A DNA stretch of 32,765 nucleotides from an uncultured Paraburkholderia sp. (GTDB lineage Bacteria > Pseudomonadota > Gammaproteobacteria > Burkholderiales > Burkholderiaceae). Under the pieces are notes generated by a model. That model was given only the letters and a program-made list of their open reading frames with translations. It had not been told where the DNA came from and did no database searches. The translations under genes were made by a program, and so were the position numbers. Below, piece by piece: positions 1 through 8,485 of this stretch (within the stretch, counting starts at the first letter, position 1; each line of letters begins with the position of its first letter). Location of the stretch: NCBI GenBank assembly GCA_937917025.1, contig CALFSF010000267.1, positions 1 to 32,765 on the forward strand, in the 5' to 3' direction.

Positions 1-265
1 TCTGCTGCCAGACTTCGTCGTCGATGTTCTCGGCGTCGTATTCGTCTTCGAGCAGGACGACGCATTCCGCGACACGTTCGTCATATGACGTGATGCGCTC
101 GCGTGCGGGCTTCTGCAGCCCGAGCCAGTCGCCGGCTTCGAATAGCGTCTTCGCGCGGATCGCCGCCTCGCGAAAGATCCGGTAGTGACGATCAAATCCC
201 TCGAGCATGGTCTGCGCGACATCGAAGCCGATCTGCGACGAAAGCAGTTTGGGAAATTGACTCAT
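1..265 (-). CDS. aceK: Isocitrate dehydrogenase kinase/phosphatase, N-terminal part (runs off window)
   Basis: The reverse complement from the ATG at 265 reads [18 protein letters not shown] and continues with a [15 protein letters not shown] stretch. I recognise this as the start of AceK from Burkholderia. AceK phosphorylates and dephosphorylates isocitrate dehydrogenase in the cytoplasm, switching carbon between the TCA cycle and the glyoxylate shunt. Only the first 88 or so codons are in the window. The catalytic kinase domain lies beyond the left edge and cannot be judged. The gene was too incomplete to appear in the ORF track. It is downstream of and co-directional with the MerR gene, about 70 bp away, with a hairpin at the MerR stop codon between them. 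The identity rests on recalled sequence similarity. Confidence 0.88.
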   Translation of the reverse strand, partial: MSQFPKLLSSQIGFDVAQTMLEGFDRHYRIFREAAIRAKTLFEAGDWLGLQKPARERITSYDERVAECVVLLEDEYDAENIDDEVWQQ

Positions 266-309
266 ACCAACCGTGCGTGCGTTTGATGCCGTGAACTCAC
301 CCGTAATTG

Positions 310-336
310 TAGCTTCCCGGGCGCGCCCCGAAGCTA
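310..336. terminator. Hairpin at the end of the MerR gene
   Basis: Seven-base arms TAGCTTC and GAAGCTA enclose an inner GGGC/GCCC stem. The stop codon of the MerR gene (TAG on the minus strand) lies inside the right arm. No clear U tract follows on the minus strand, so this may be a weak terminator or a processing/stability hairpin between the MerR gene and aceK. Confidence 0.4.
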
Positions 337-816
337 ATGCGCCACTTTCCCGTCCACCGGCCTTGCGTGCTGCGCCGGCGTGCGGCCGGCGTCTCCGCCA
401 GCCGGTCCGGCGACGTTTTCCGCTCCGCCTCGCGCGCCGCCTTCGAGCAGCGCGCGCGCCTGTGTTTCATATTGGGCGAGATCCTCGAGCGTCGCGTTCA
501 GGTCTTCCAGCTGGCGTTCGAGCACCTCGCGATGGCGGCTTACCGTCGCGAGGAACGCGTTCAGTTGCGGCACGGTGTCGGTCGGCGATTCGTACAGGTC
601 GAGCAGCGCGCGGATCTCCGACAGCGTGAAGCCGAGCCGCTTGCCGCGCAGCGTGAGCTTCAGACGCGTGCGATCGCGACCGGAATACACGCGCCGCAAG
701 CCGCCCGATCCTTCCCGGCTGGGAGAGAGTAAACCCTGATCTTCGTAGAAGCGGATCGCGCGCGGCGTGACGTCGAATTCGCGCGCGAGTTCGGTGATCG
801 TGTATTGCGTGTTCAT
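334..816 (-). CDS. MerR-family transcriptional regulator (LiuR-like)
   Basis: The 160-residue protein starts [20 protein letters not shown]. An N-terminal winged-helix MerR DNA-binding domain occupies about residues 1-70 and contains the typical [12 protein letters not shown] segment. A dimerisation coiled coil follows ([15 protein letters not shown], roughly 95-120), then a low-complexity Gly/Ala-rich tail. I chose the ATG at 816. The longer ORF-track version begins with TTG and adds 12 unlike residues. The type resembles LiuR, the regulator of leucine/isovalerate catabolism in proteobacteria. It is divergent from a metallo-hydrolase gene, and the shared intergenic region holds a palindrome of the kind expected for this family. 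Regulation of that neighbour and itself is inferred. The specific LiuR role is not proven because no liu enzyme gene is in the window. Confidence 0.88.
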   Translation of the reverse strand: MNTQYTITELAREFDVTPRAIRFYEDQGLLSPSREGSGGLRRVYSGRDRTRLKLTLRGKRLGFTLSEIRALLDLYESPTDTVPQLNAFLATVSRHREVLERQLEDLNATLEDLAQYETQARALLEGGARGGAENVAGPAGGDAGRTPAQHARPVDGKVAH

Positions 817-876
817 CGGATAGTCCGTGAATGGTCGACTCTGCCGGTCCAAAGTGGATTGGACGTGAGATAGACG

Positions 877-892
877 TTTACGTTATCGTCAA
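877..892. promoter_or_regulatory. Candidate MerR/LiuR-type operator
   Basis: TTTACGTTATCGTCAA is an imperfect 16-bp palindrome with 12 of 16 positions symmetrical. It lies between the divergent MerR and MBL-hydrolase genes. The half-site pattern TTnACG...CGTnAA resembles the recalled LiuR-type consensus. The spacing fits MerR-type control of one or both flanking promoters. Confidence 0.6.
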
Positions 893-976
893 CCTTGGTA
901 AAGCGCAACATTGCCTCGAAGCAAGGTGCGCCCGATATCGCAATACGCCTGCCACGCCTCTGGACCGATCCCCACG

Positions 977-2047
977 ATGAATGCTCTTGAACATCAACTC
1001 GACTATCCGTTTCGCGACACGCTTCCCGAACCGGGCCACGCGCTCGAAGTCGCACCCGGTGTGCGCTGGCTGCGCATGCCGCTGCCGTTCGTGCTCGATC
1101 ACATCAACCTCTGGCTGCTACGCGACGAGATAGACGGCGAGGAGGGCTGGACGGTCGTCGATTGCGGCGTCGCCAGCGACACGATCAAGGCGAACTGGGA
1201 AACGGTCTTCGATACGGCGCTCGAAGGCCTGCCCGTGCTGCGGGTGATCGTCACGCACTGTCATCCCGACCATCTGGGCCTTGCGGACTGGATCTGCACG
1301 GGCGGCGAGCAGAAGCGCTGGGACGTCCGGCTATGGATCTCGCTCGGTGAATACATGCTGGGGCGCGTGATGGCGTCCGGCGACGGCTCGAACGCCGGCG
1401 GCGAGCGCGCGGCGGCGCATTTCGCGCGGCACGGTCTGACCGACGAGGCGTCGATCGACAAGCTGCGCAACCGCACGAGCTATTACGCGAACCTGGTGCC
1501 CTCGATACCCGCGCAATACCGCCGCATGCGCGAAGGCGACGGTATTGCGATCGGCGGGCGCACGTGGCGTGTCGTCACGGGTTTTGGCCATTCACCGGAA
1601 CACTGCGCGCTGCATTGCGAGGAAACCGGCGTGCTGATCTCCGGCGACATGGTGTTGCCGCGCATCTCGACGAACGTGTCGGTGTTCGACATCGAGCCGG
1701 AAGGCAATCCGCTTGCGCTGTATCTGGAGTCGCTCGGCCGTTACGAAACGATGGCGCCCGATACGCTCGTGCTGCCGTCGCACGGCAAGCCGTTCAGGGG
1801 CGTGCGTACGCGTATCGGCCAGCTACGCGACCATCACGAGGCGCGTCTTGCCGAGGTGCGCGCCGCGTGCGCGGAAAAACCGCATAGCGCGGCGGACATC
1901 GTGCCGCTGATGTTCAAACGCCAGCTCGATATCCATCAGTTGACGTTCGCGATGGGCGAGGCACTCGCCCATCTGCATGTACTGTGGCTCGAGGGGGAGT
2001 TGAAGCGGCAGTTCGACAGCGACGGCGTGATCCGCTTTTCCGCGTGA
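977..2047 (+). CDS. Metallo-beta-lactamase-fold hydrolase
   Basis: The 356-residue protein carries the metal-binding motif HCHPDH at residues 94-99 (HxHxDH) in the usual place after the first beta-strands. Further MBL-fold positions follow: GHSPEH near residue 200, LISGDMVLP about 220, and LPSHGKP near 265. A C-terminal helical region (about 280-340) resembles the extension of glyoxalase-II-like or thioesterase-like MBL proteins. The ATG at 977 (MNALEH) is preferred because the ORF-track start adds 22 residues of poor character. It is divergent from the MerR gene and probably under its control. The substrate is unknown; a thioester, lactone or glutathione thioester hydrolase would all fit. 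A strong hairpin terminator follows. Confidence 0.87.
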   Translation: MNALEHQLDYPFRDTLPEPGHALEVAPGVRWLRMPLPFVLDHINLWLLRDEIDGEEGWTVVDCGVASDTIKANWETVFDTALEGLPVLRVIVTHCHPDHLGLADWICTGGEQKRWDVRLWISLGEYMLGRVMASGDGSNAGGERAAAHFARHGLTDEASIDKLRNRTSYYANLVPSIPAQYRRMREGDGIAIGGRTWRVVTGFGHSPEHCALHCEETGVLISGDMVLPRISTNVSVFDIEPEGNPLALYLESLGRYETMAPDTLVLPSHGKPFRGVRTRIGQLRDHHEARLAEVRAACAEKPHSAADIVPLMFKRQLDIHQLTFAMGEALAHLHVLWLEGELKRQFDSDGVIRFSA

Positions 2048-2071
2048 CGCCAACGCTTCGCCGCTGATGGA

Positions 2072-2100
2072 AAAACAGGCCCGCGTGGGCCTGTTCCTTT
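2072..2100. terminator. Rho-independent terminator (possibly bidirectional)
   Basis: Nine-base arms AACAGGCCC and GGGCCTGTT with a GCGT loop are flanked by an A run on the left and TCCTTT on the right. It sits between the convergent MBL-hydrolase and DppA-like genes and could end both transcripts. Confidence 0.8.
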
Positions 2101-2128
2101 GCGCGCCGTTAGAAGACCGCTAACGGTG

Positions 2129-3715
2129 TTACTGCACCACGACCGTCGAGAAGTTCTGCCGGCCGAACGGGCTCACGCTATAGCCGCTCACGTTCGCTCG
2201 CGTCAGCGCCGCCGCGGTCGGATAACCCAGCGGAATCCACAGCGCTTCGTCGTGGATGATCTTCTGCGCCGCCTCATAGGCTTTCGTGCGCTTCGCCTGA
2301 TCCGCGGTCGCCTTGCCTTCGTCGATCAGCTTGTCGAGTTGCGGATCGCAATAGCGCGCGAAGTTGATCCCCGACTTCACCGCATTGCAACTGAAGAGCG
2401 GTGACAGGTAGTTGTCCGGGTCGCCGTTGTCGCCGGCCCAGCCCATGAAGAGCGCATCGTGCTGGCCCTGCTTTGCCAGCTTGATCAGCTCGCCCCATTC
2501 GATCACCTTCACGTCGGCCTTCACGCCGATCTTCGCGAAGTCGGCCTGCAGCAGTTCCGCGCCTGCTTTCGGATTCGGATTCAGCACGCTGCCGTTCGGG
2601 CGCACCCAGATCGTCGTTTCGAAACCGTTCGCGACGCCCGCGTCGGCGAGCAGCTTCTTCGCCTTCGCGACGTCATACGGATACGGCTGGATCGCCTTGT
2701 CGTAACTCCACGTGTTCGGCGGATACGGATTCGTCGCGGGCGATGCGGTGTTGTCGAACACCGTCTTCAGGTACGTCGTGCGGTCGAACGCCATGTTCAG
2801 CGCCTGGCGCACCTTCGGATTATCGAGCGGCTTCTTCTGCGTGTTCAGCGCGACGAACGCGGTCATGAAGGCGGGCGTCTGCACAACCTTCAGCGCCTTG
2901 TCGGTCTTCGCATCCGCGACGTCCTGCGGCTTCGGCGACAGCGCGATCTGGCATTCGCCGGCCTTGATCTTCTGCGCGCGCACGGAGGCGTCCGGCGTGA
3001 TCGCGTAGATCAGGCGATCGATCTTCGGTTTCGCGCCCCAGTAGGTCGGATTCACGTCGTAACGGATGACCGCGTCCTTCGTGTAGCTCTTCAGCACGAA
3101 CGGGCCGGTGCCGACCGGTTTCGCGTTCAGGTCCACCTGCCTGCCGGCCTTCAGCAACTGGTCGGCGTATTCGGCGGAGTAGATCGATGCGAAGCCCATC
3201 GACAGAATCGGCACGAATGTCGCGTTCGGCTCGTTCAGTTCGAATTTCACCGTGTTGTCGTCGACCTTCGTGACGGCCTTGACCAGCTTCACGAGACCCA
3301 TCGACTGCGCATGCGGAAAACCGCTCGGGCCTGCCACCTTGTGCCACGGATTGTTCTCGTCGAGCATGCGCCCGAACGTGAAGACGACGTCGTCCGCATT
3401 CAGCGCATGCGACGGCTTGAAGTAATCCGTTGTCTGAAACTGCACGCCCGGACGCAGATGGAACGTGTACGTGAGGCCGTCGGCGCTCACTTCCCATTTG
3501 TCGGCGAGGGAGGGCACGACTTTCTTCGCGGCTTCGTCGTACGACACGAGTGTGTTGAAGATCACGTCGGCCGAAGCGTTGGTGGTCACGAGCGAGTTGA
3601 ACTGGACGACGTCGAAGCCGTCCGGGCTCGATTCCGTGCAGACGGTCAGCGGCTTCGCGAGGACGAGCACGGGCGCTGTAGCGAGCAGGGCGGCGGCGAG
3701 CAGTTTGAAGCGCAT
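2129..3715 (-). CDS. Periplasmic dipeptide/oligopeptide-binding protein, DppA-like (ABC family 5)
   Basis: The 528-residue protein has a Sec signal peptide, MRFKLLAAALLATAPVLVLA, after which the mature protein begins KPLTVCTESSPDGFD. This is strikingly DppA-like. Family-5 features include LADKWEVSADGLTYTFHLRPG, GTGPFVLKSY and the AFMGW-type late segment (LFMGWAGDNGDPDNYL). The start at 3715 is supported by a GGAG ribosome site just upstream and by the signal peptide beginning there. The ORF-track extension lacks both. The role is capture of di/oligopeptides, or possibly haem or other family-5 ligands, in the periplasm. No permease or ATPase gene accompanies it, so it must serve a transporter encoded elsewhere. 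It ends at a shared terminator. Confidence 0.93.
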   Translation of the reverse strand: MRFKLLAAALLATAPVLVLAKPLTVCTESSPDGFDVVQFNSLVTTNASADVIFNTLVSYDEAAKKVVPSLADKWEVSADGLTYTFHLRPGVQFQTTDYFKPSHALNADDVVFTFGRMLDENNPWHKVAGPSGFPHAQSMGLVKLVKAVTKVDDNTVKFELNEPNATFVPILSMGFASIYSAEYADQLLKAGRQVDLNAKPVGTGPFVLKSYTKDAVIRYDVNPTYWGAKPKIDRLIYAITPDASVRAQKIKAGECQIALSPKPQDVADAKTDKALKVVQTPAFMTAFVALNTQKKPLDNPKVRQALNMAFDRTTYLKTVFDNTASPATNPYPPNTWSYDKAIQPYPYDVAKAKKLLADAGVANGFETTIWVRPNGSVLNPNPKAGAELLQADFAKIGVKADVKVIEWGELIKLAKQGQHDALFMGWAGDNGDPDNYLSPLFSCNAVKSGINFARYCDPQLDKLIDEGKATADQAKRTKAYEAAQKIIHDEALWIPLGYPTAAALTRANVSGYSVSPFGRQNFSTVVVQ

Positions 3716-4009
3716 AGGATCTCCGGTAACAAACGTGGTCAGGCAGCGCGCCGGGTGCGTTGCATGGGCGCTGCGAGGACGTGGATCGCGGCTCATACAG
3801 TCCGCTTTATTGTGAAGCTCTTTCGATGCGGGCGTGCCCGCCTAGGGGAAAGCTTAAACGCTGGGTGGTTGCGACGACAACAACTTAATCGGCATACCGA
3901 TATGGGCGACGGCGTTTGCCCGTGGTCCGGCGCGTGAGGATCAGGCGACTGGATCGGGGCGAGGGCCCTTGCTCGATGCGGGTGTATCGACCGCACGCGT
4001 AGCGACGGG
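3716..4009. other. Intergenic region between SDR gene and dppA-like gene
   Basis: About 290 bp without a convincing gene. It should hold the promoter of the minus-strand DppA-like gene, but I could not pick a clear -35/-10 pair. A short inverted repeat ATCGG-CATA-CCGAT lies at 3888-3901. The ORFs drawn through it are shadows or unsupported. Confidence 0.5.
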
Positions 4010-4780
4010 CTACTCGGGCGCGCGAGGCTTGCGCGGTGCCTTTTCGAACGCGATGTCGTACAGCCAGCGCGGCAGCACGTGCAGCAGCGCACCCGCGATG
4101 CGCATCTGCCACGGGAACGTCGCAAACGTGGTCTTCCTCGCGATCGCATTGGTGACCTTCGTGGCGAACCGGTCTGCGTCCATGAGGAACGGCATCGGAT
4201 ACGGATTGTGCCCGGTCATCGGCGTGCGGATGTAGCCGGGCGCGATCGTCACGACCGAGACGCCGAGCGGCCGCATCTCGACGCGCAGCGCCTCGAGATA
4301 CTTCTGCGCCGCCGATTTCGACGCGCTATACGCGCCTGAACCCGGCAGCCCACGCACGCCCGCGACGCTCGCCACGCCAACAAGCGTGCCTTTGCGCGCC
4401 GCGATCATCGCGCGCGCGAACGGCTCGAACGTTGCGACCATGCCGAAGTAGTTGACGTCCATCACGTCGCGAAACACGTGCAGATCGCCGTGGCCGGTAA
4501 GCGCGCCCTGGCTGATGCCCGCATTGGCGATCACGACGTCGGGGCAGCCATGTTGCGCGATGAACTGTCCGGCCGCGGACGCCAGCGCGTCGGCATCGCG
4601 AACATCGAGGGGATAAACGGAGATGGGGTGCTGCGGATGCGCCTGCTGGAACGCGGCGAGTGCTTCGCCGCGACGGGCGACGAGGCCGAGAATCGCACCG
4701 CGCCGCACATATTCGGTGGCGAGTGCGTGGCCAATACCGCTCGACGCGCCGGTAATGAAAACCTTCAACGGTGAATTCAT
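4010..4780 (-). CDS. Short-chain dehydrogenase/reductase (SDR) family oxidoreductase
   Basis: The 256-residue classical SDR shows the nucleotide-binding motif TGASSGIG at residues 10-17 and NAG at 86-88. The active-site set is N110, S138, Y151 and K155 (YSASK). A C-terminal segment after residue 200 (MRIAGALLHVLPRWLYDIAF) is hydrophobic/amphipathic and could associate with membrane, as in some lipid-acting SDRs. It starts 14 bp after the dsbA stop in the same direction, so it probably belongs to the argS-SPOR-dsbA-SDR transcription unit. Substrate and preferred cofactor are not evident. The arginine at R36 (LGLVARR) suggests NADP(H), which is inference. Confidence 0.92.
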   Translation of the reverse strand: MNSPLKVFITGASSGIGHALATEYVRRGAILGLVARRGEALAAFQQAHPQHPISVYPLDVRDADALASAAGQFIAQHGCPDVVIANAGISQGALTGHGDLHVFRDVMDVNYFGMVATFEPFARAMIAARKGTLVGVASVAGVRGLPGSGAYSASKSAAQKYLEALRVEMRPLGVSVVTIAPGYIRTPMTGHNPYPMPFLMDADRFATKVTNAIARKTTFATFPWQMRIAGALLHVLPRWLYDIAFEKAPRKPRAPE

Positions 4781-4794
4781 ACCGGCGCCCGGTG

Positions 4795-5439
4795 TTACAT
4801 CTTCTTCGCGCGGATTTGTGCGACGAGGTAATCCAGCACCTGGATCGTGCCCGGCAGGCTGTCGGTCGCAGCCGGGCCGGTTTCATACTTGCCCTGCACG
4901 GCGAGCGTCGGCACGCCCTCGATCTTGTACGCGTCGAGCAGTTTCTTGTCGCGTTGCAGTTCGCTTTGCGTCGAGAACGAGTTGTACGCGTCCATGTACT
5001 TCTTCGGATCGACGCCGTTCTTCGCGAGGAATTTGGACTGGTCTTCCGGCGTCAGCAGGTAGTTCTTGTTGACGTGGATTTCGTTGAAGATCTTGGGCGT
5101 GAGCTGTTGCGCGAGACCGAGCGCGTCGAGTGCGTGATACATCTTCGAGTGCGGAATGAAGTCGTCGCGGAAGGCGACCGGCACGCGCTTGAAGACGACA
5201 TCCGGCCCCTGCTTCTTGACCCACGCTTCGAGGAACGGGTCGAATTCATTGCAGTGCGGGCAGCCGTACCAGAAGAATTCGGTGACTTCGATCTTGCCGG
5301 CCGGCACTTCGACCGGTTGCGGCGACGCGAGCACCGTGTAGTCCTTGCCGGACACCGGCGCGGCGGGCGAAGCCTGCGCGGCGCCTGCGGCCACGAGACC
5401 GAGCGAGAGAAAGAGAATGCCGAGTAGTTTTTTGATCAT
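4795..5439 (-). CDS. dsbA: Thiol:disulfide interchange protein DsbA
   Basis: The 214-residue periplasmic oxidoreductase has a signal peptide at residues 1-23 (MIKKLLGILFLSLGLVAAGAAQA) and the thioredoxin-fold active site CPHC at 60-63, preceded by FFWYG. The cis-proline loop GVPT lies near residue 175. The motif CPHC is that of canonical DsbA, the primary donor of disulfides to folding periplasmic proteins. Length matches the family. It is located between the SPOR-protein gene (41 bp upstream) and the SDR gene (14 bp downstream), all co-directional. Its partner DsbB is not in the window. Confidence 0.96.
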   Translation of the reverse strand: MIKKLLGILFLSLGLVAAGAAQASPAAPVSGKDYTVLASPQPVEVPAGKIEVTEFFWYGCPHCNEFDPFLEAWVKKQGPDVVFKRVPVAFRDDFIPHSKMYHALDALGLAQQLTPKIFNEIHVNKNYLLTPEDQSKFLAKNGVDPKKYMDAYNSFSTQSELQRDKKLLDAYKIEGVPTLAVQGKYETGPAATDSLPGTIQVLDYLVAQIRAKKM

Positions 5440-5480
5440 GTTGTGTTGACCTGTGAAGGCGGAATGACGTTGGCCTGTGG

Positions 5481-6242
5481 TTACTGTCTGGTGAAGCGGA
5501 TCACGGCGGTGTCCACTCCAGCATCAGACAGCCGCTGGCGTGTTGTGTTCATATCCTCGAATTTCGAGAACGGCCCGATGCGTACGCGATAGTACGTGAC
5601 GCCGCCTGCATCGCGCTGCGTGACCTTCGACTCGAAACCTTGGAAGCCGAGACGCGCGCGCTGCTGTTCGGCGTCGGCGGCGGTCTTGTAGGCGCCGACC
5701 TGCAGGAAATAGCCGGTGTTCGCCTCCGCGGCGGAAGGCGCGGACCCCGGCTTCGCATTCGCCTCGGCCGGCTTTGGCGCAGACGTTGCTGTCCCCGCGG
5801 TTGCGCCCGAAGGTTGAGGCTTCTTGCCTGACGTGGCGCTGCTGCCGCTGTCGGTGGCGGCCTTCGGCGGTACGGCGACGCCGTTCGCGTTCGAAGGCGG
5901 CACCTCGACGATCTGCGGCTCTTCGAGCATGCCCGACGACTGCGTCTGGTTGGTCGTCTGGCCGGGCGCGGTGTTCGGCGGTGCCGGCTGGGCGGCCTGC
6001 GGCACGGGCTGCCCCGGCGTCTTGCCTTGCATCGGACGGTTCGGATCGTATTGCGGCTGGCTTGCGCCAGCGTCGGATGCGGAGGGCGGCGCGACTTTCG
6101 AGACAAATGGCGTGGGCGCACGCGTGATATAGAGCGCCACCACCACCGCGATCGCAAGACCTACGATGAGGCCCAGCACGATGCCGAGGAACGTGCCCCC
6201 GGACTGCTTTGACTGCTTCGTTGTGCGGCGTGGTTTTGCCAT
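5481..6242 (-). CDS. SPOR-domain inner-membrane protein (FtsN-like)
   Basis: The 253-residue protein starts MAKPRRTTKQSK. One transmembrane helix follows the basic N-terminus (about 18-42, GTFLGIVLGLIVGLAIAVVV). A long Pro/Ala/Gln/Thr-rich periplasmic linker spans about 45-175, and a C-terminal SPOR domain runs from about 177 (YFLQVGAYKTAADAEQQRARL) to 252. SPOR domains bind denuded glycan strands at the division septum, and this topology is that of FtsN. The order argS-SPOR protein-dsbA is one I associate with Burkholderiales. The ATG at 6242 is chosen over a GTG four codons earlier because an AGG lies upstream of it. FtsN itself is short and divergent in sequence, so the exact name is left open. 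Confidence 0.9.
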   Translation of the reverse strand: MAKPRRTTKQSKQSGGTFLGIVLGLIVGLAIAVVVALYITRAPTPFVSKVAPPSASDAGASQPQYDPNRPMQGKTPGQPVPQAAQPAPPNTAPGQTTNQTQSSGMLEEPQIVEVPPSNANGVAVPPKAATDSGSSATSGKKPQPSGATAGTATSAPKPAEANAKPGSAPSAAEANTGYFLQVGAYKTAADAEQQRARLGFQGFESKVTQRDAGGVTYYRVRIGPFSKFEDMNTTRQRLSDAGVDTAVIRFTRQ

Positions 6243-6336
6243 CGTCTGAATCACCTGCCAGAGAAATGAGTCTTGAAAAGAGTCTGGAACGACCGTCGAT
6301 TATAACGACGGCCGCACGCAAGTCGCATCGCGACGA

Positions 6337-8127
6337 TTACATCTTTTCGGGAGCGGAAACGCCGATCGTCGCGAGGCCGTTGGCCAGCACCTGGCGCGTC
6401 GCGGCGAGAAGCGCCGCGCGCGCGTTGCGGGCCGCTTCGTCGTCGACCAGCACGCGTTCGGCGCGGTCATTGTAGAACGAGTGAAATTCACCCGCGAGAT
6501 CGCGCAGGTAGAACGCGACCGCGTGCGGTGCGAGTTCATTCGCGGCGTGTTCGAGCATGTCCGGGAATTCGGCGATCTTCTGCAGCAGCGCGAGCGAGCG
6601 CTCCGTGACGAGCGGCGAGAGATCGGCCGTCGGCAGGATGGCTTCGTCGGCGTTGTAGCGCGACTTCCATTCGTGCAGCACCGAGCAGATCCGCGCATGC
6701 GCGTACTGCACGTAGTACACGGGGTTTTCGTCGCTCTGCTTCAACGCGAGGTCGACGTCGAACACGAATTCCGTGTCGGCCTTGCGCGAGATCAGGAAGA
6801 AGCGCACGGCGTCGCGGCCGCGGCGGATCGTCTCTTCGTCGAGCAGGTCCGGCGACACTTCGGTGCCCGGCGTCGCGCCGCCCGACCATTCGATCAGGTC
6901 GCGCACCGTCACGTAGCTGCCCGCGCGCTTCGAGATCTTCACCTCGGCGCCGTCGCGCATCACGGTGACCATCTTGTGCAGGATGTAGTCGGGATAGCCC
7001 TTCGGAATGCCGATGCCAAGCCCCTGCAGGCCGGCGCGCACGCGCGCGATCGTGCCGTGGTGATCCGAGCCCTGCACGTTGATGACCTTCGTGAAGCCGC
7101 GCTCCCACTTCGCGACGTGGTACGCGACGTCCGGCACGAAGTACGTGTACGTGCCGTCGGTCTTGCGCATCACGCGGTCCTTGTCGTCGCCGTCGTCGGT
7201 GGTGCGCAGCCACAGCGCGCCTTCCTGGTCGTATGTCTTGCCGGCGGCGACGAGTGCCTCGACGGTCTTTTCGACGCGCCCTTCCTTGTACAGCGACGAT
7301 TCCAGATAGTACTGGTCGAACTTCACGCCGAACGCCTGCAGGTCCATGTCCTGCTCGTGGCGCAGATACGCCACGGCAAAGCGGCGGATCGCGTCGATAT
7401 TGTCGATGTCGCCTTCGCCCTTGACCGGCTCGCCATCGCTCGCGGAAACGGTTTCGCCCGCGAGATAATCGCGCGCGATGTCGGCGATGTACTCGCCGTT
7501 GTAGGCCGGCTCCGGCCAGCCCGCGTCGCCCGGCTTCAGGCCGCGCGCGCGCGCCTGGGTCGAGGCGGCAAGGGTGGCGATCTGCACGCCGGCGTCGTTG
7601 TAGTAGAACTCGCGATGCACCGCATAGCCCTGCGAAGCGAGCACGTTCGACAGCGCGTCGCCGAGCGCGGCCTGACGGCCATGACCGACGTGCAGCGGTC
7701 CGGTCGGGTTCGCCGACACGAATTCGACCAGCACCCGCTTGCCGGCTTCGCGCGCCGAGCGGCCGAACGCTTCCTTTTCGGCGAACACGGCGCCAACCAC
7801 GGCCTGCTTCGAGGTCGCGGCAAGACGCAGGTTAATGAAGCCCGGACCCGCCACTTCCGCGCCTTCGACGAGCCCCGCTGCCTGCGGATGCGCGAGCACG
7901 GCTTCGACGATCTGCTGCGCGAGCTGGCGCGGATTCGCGCGCAGCGGCTTGGCGAGCTGCATCGCGACGTTGCACGCGACGTCGCCGTGCGCGGCGACCT
8001 TCGGGCGTTCGAGCGTGATCACCGGCTCGACGAAGGCAGCTTCGGTCGCGCCCTGGGTCGTCTGGGCGACCTGCTTCACGGCATCGGCGAAGAGGGTTTC
8101 GAGGGTTTGTTTATGTGCGGGCAGCAT
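6337..8127 (-). CDS. argS: Arginyl-tRNA synthetase
   Basis: The 596-residue class I synthetase starts [13 protein letters not shown]. The N-terminal Add1-like tRNA-binding domain is about 1-115. The HIGH-type motif HVGHGR is near residue 144 after [12 protein letters not shown]. The catalytic core continues to a KISKR version of KMSKS near 396, and the C-terminal anticodon-binding (DALR) domain contains YVQYAHARI and ends near 596. It charges tRNA-Arg in the cytoplasm. The ATG at 8127 is chosen by homology of the N-terminus; the 62 extra residues in the ORF track are implausible. It is first of a co-directional set with the SPOR protein, dsbA and the SDR. The upstream region is shared with a divergent DUF1840 gene. 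Confidence 0.97.
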   Translation of the reverse strand: MLPAHKQTLETLFADAVKQVAQTTQGATEAAFVEPVITLERPKVAAHGDVACNVAMQLAKPLRANPRQLAQQIVEAVLAHPQAAGLVEGAEVAGPGFINLRLAATSKQAVVGAVFAEKEAFGRSAREAGKRVLVEFVSANPTGPLHVGHGRQAALGDALSNVLASQGYAVHREFYYNDAGVQIATLAASTQARARGLKPGDAGWPEPAYNGEYIADIARDYLAGETVSASDGEPVKGEGDIDNIDAIRRFAVAYLRHEQDMDLQAFGVKFDQYYLESSLYKEGRVEKTVEALVAAGKTYDQEGALWLRTTDDGDDKDRVMRKTDGTYTYFVPDVAYHVAKWERGFTKVINVQGSDHHGTIARVRAGLQGLGIGIPKGYPDYILHKMVTVMRDGAEVKISKRAGSYVTVRDLIEWSGGATPGTEVSPDLLDEETIRRGRDAVRFFLISRKADTEFVFDVDLALKQSDENPVYYVQYAHARICSVLHEWKSRYNADEAILPTADLSPLVTERSLALLQKIAEFPDMLEHAANELAPHAVAFYLRDLAGEFHSFYNDRAERVLVDDEAARNARAALLAATRQVLANGLATIGVSAPEKM

Positions 8128-8330
8128 GCTTGTTGCGAGTCCAGTGAGGCAGTTCGTGTGTTCGGGCGCGGCGCCGGCCTTGTTTAATGCTTCCGGCCGG
8201 TCCGTCGAATGAGGTGGAAAGCGGGCTTCGTGCCGCGACAGCCGCGGCGGCGCCATCGGCATGTCCGGCCATCGCGGCGCGTGACCATGCACACAAGGCC
8301 CTGTGCGGCGCACCAGTCGGCGCTTTTCCG

Positions 8331-8359
8331 TTCAGACGGATTTTAGCAGGTGCTAATAT
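8331..8359 (+). promoter_or_regulatory. Sigma-70-type promoter for the DUF1840 gene
   Basis: TTCAGA (8331-8336), a 17-bp spacer, and TAATAT (8354-8359). Four of six positions match the -35 consensus, and the -10 is AT-rich in an otherwise GC-rich region. Predicted start of transcription is near 8366, leaving a leader of about 120 nt. Confidence 0.5.
8343..8356. promoter_or_regulatory. Palindrome overlapping promoter, candidate operator
   Basis: TTAGCAGGTGCTAA has perfect 6-bp arms separated by GG. It covers the spacer and first bases of the -10 box of the plus-strand promoter, which is where a repressor would act. The cognate regulator is unknown. Confidence 0.45.
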
Positions 8360-8372
8360 ATCCAATGAGATA

Positions 8373-8419
8373 CCCGGCTTGCAGCCGGGCCCGCCGGCAC
8401 GCGCGAAAGCGTCGGCGGG
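8373..8419 (+). promoter_or_regulatory. Tandem hairpins in the DUF1840 mRNA leader
   Basis: Hairpin 1 (8373-8389) has arms CCCGGCT / AGCCGGG with a 3-nt loop. Hairpin 2 (8390-8419) has outer arms CCCGCCG / CGGCGGG and inner arms ACGC / GCGT around GCGAAA, with a two-base bulge. They are immediately adjacent, and no U tract follows. They could be a stabiliser, an attenuator or a small cis-regulatory RNA; which of these is not known. Confidence 0.5.
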
Positions 8420-8485
8420 ATTAGCGCGGACGCGTTCAGAGTGACGCCGCGCGCGCGGATCCAACAAAACGAAAAGGGAAATGTC

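Larger units (their letters stand above)
8128..8485. other. Divergent intergenic region argS / DUF1840 gene
   Basis: No gene is supported in these 358 bp. The region holds a plus-strand promoter candidate (8331-8359) with an overlapping palindrome (8343-8356), then two adjacent hairpins (8373-8419) in the presumed leader of the DUF1840 mRNA. The argS side (8128-8330) shows no clear motif. ORFs drawn across it are overextensions of argS or shadows. Confidence 0.6.

Noticed and set aside
2459-3937. 492-aa plus-strand ORF
   Set aside because: Antisense shadow of the DppA-like gene, with the typical Arg/Leu/Val bias.
3999-4013. GTAGC/GCTAC hairpin at the end of the SDR gene
   Set aside because: Stem of five bases with no T run on either strand; not enough for a terminator call.
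6481-8187. 568-aa plus-strand ORF
   Set aside because: Antisense shadow of argS, which has clear HIGH and KISKR motifs.
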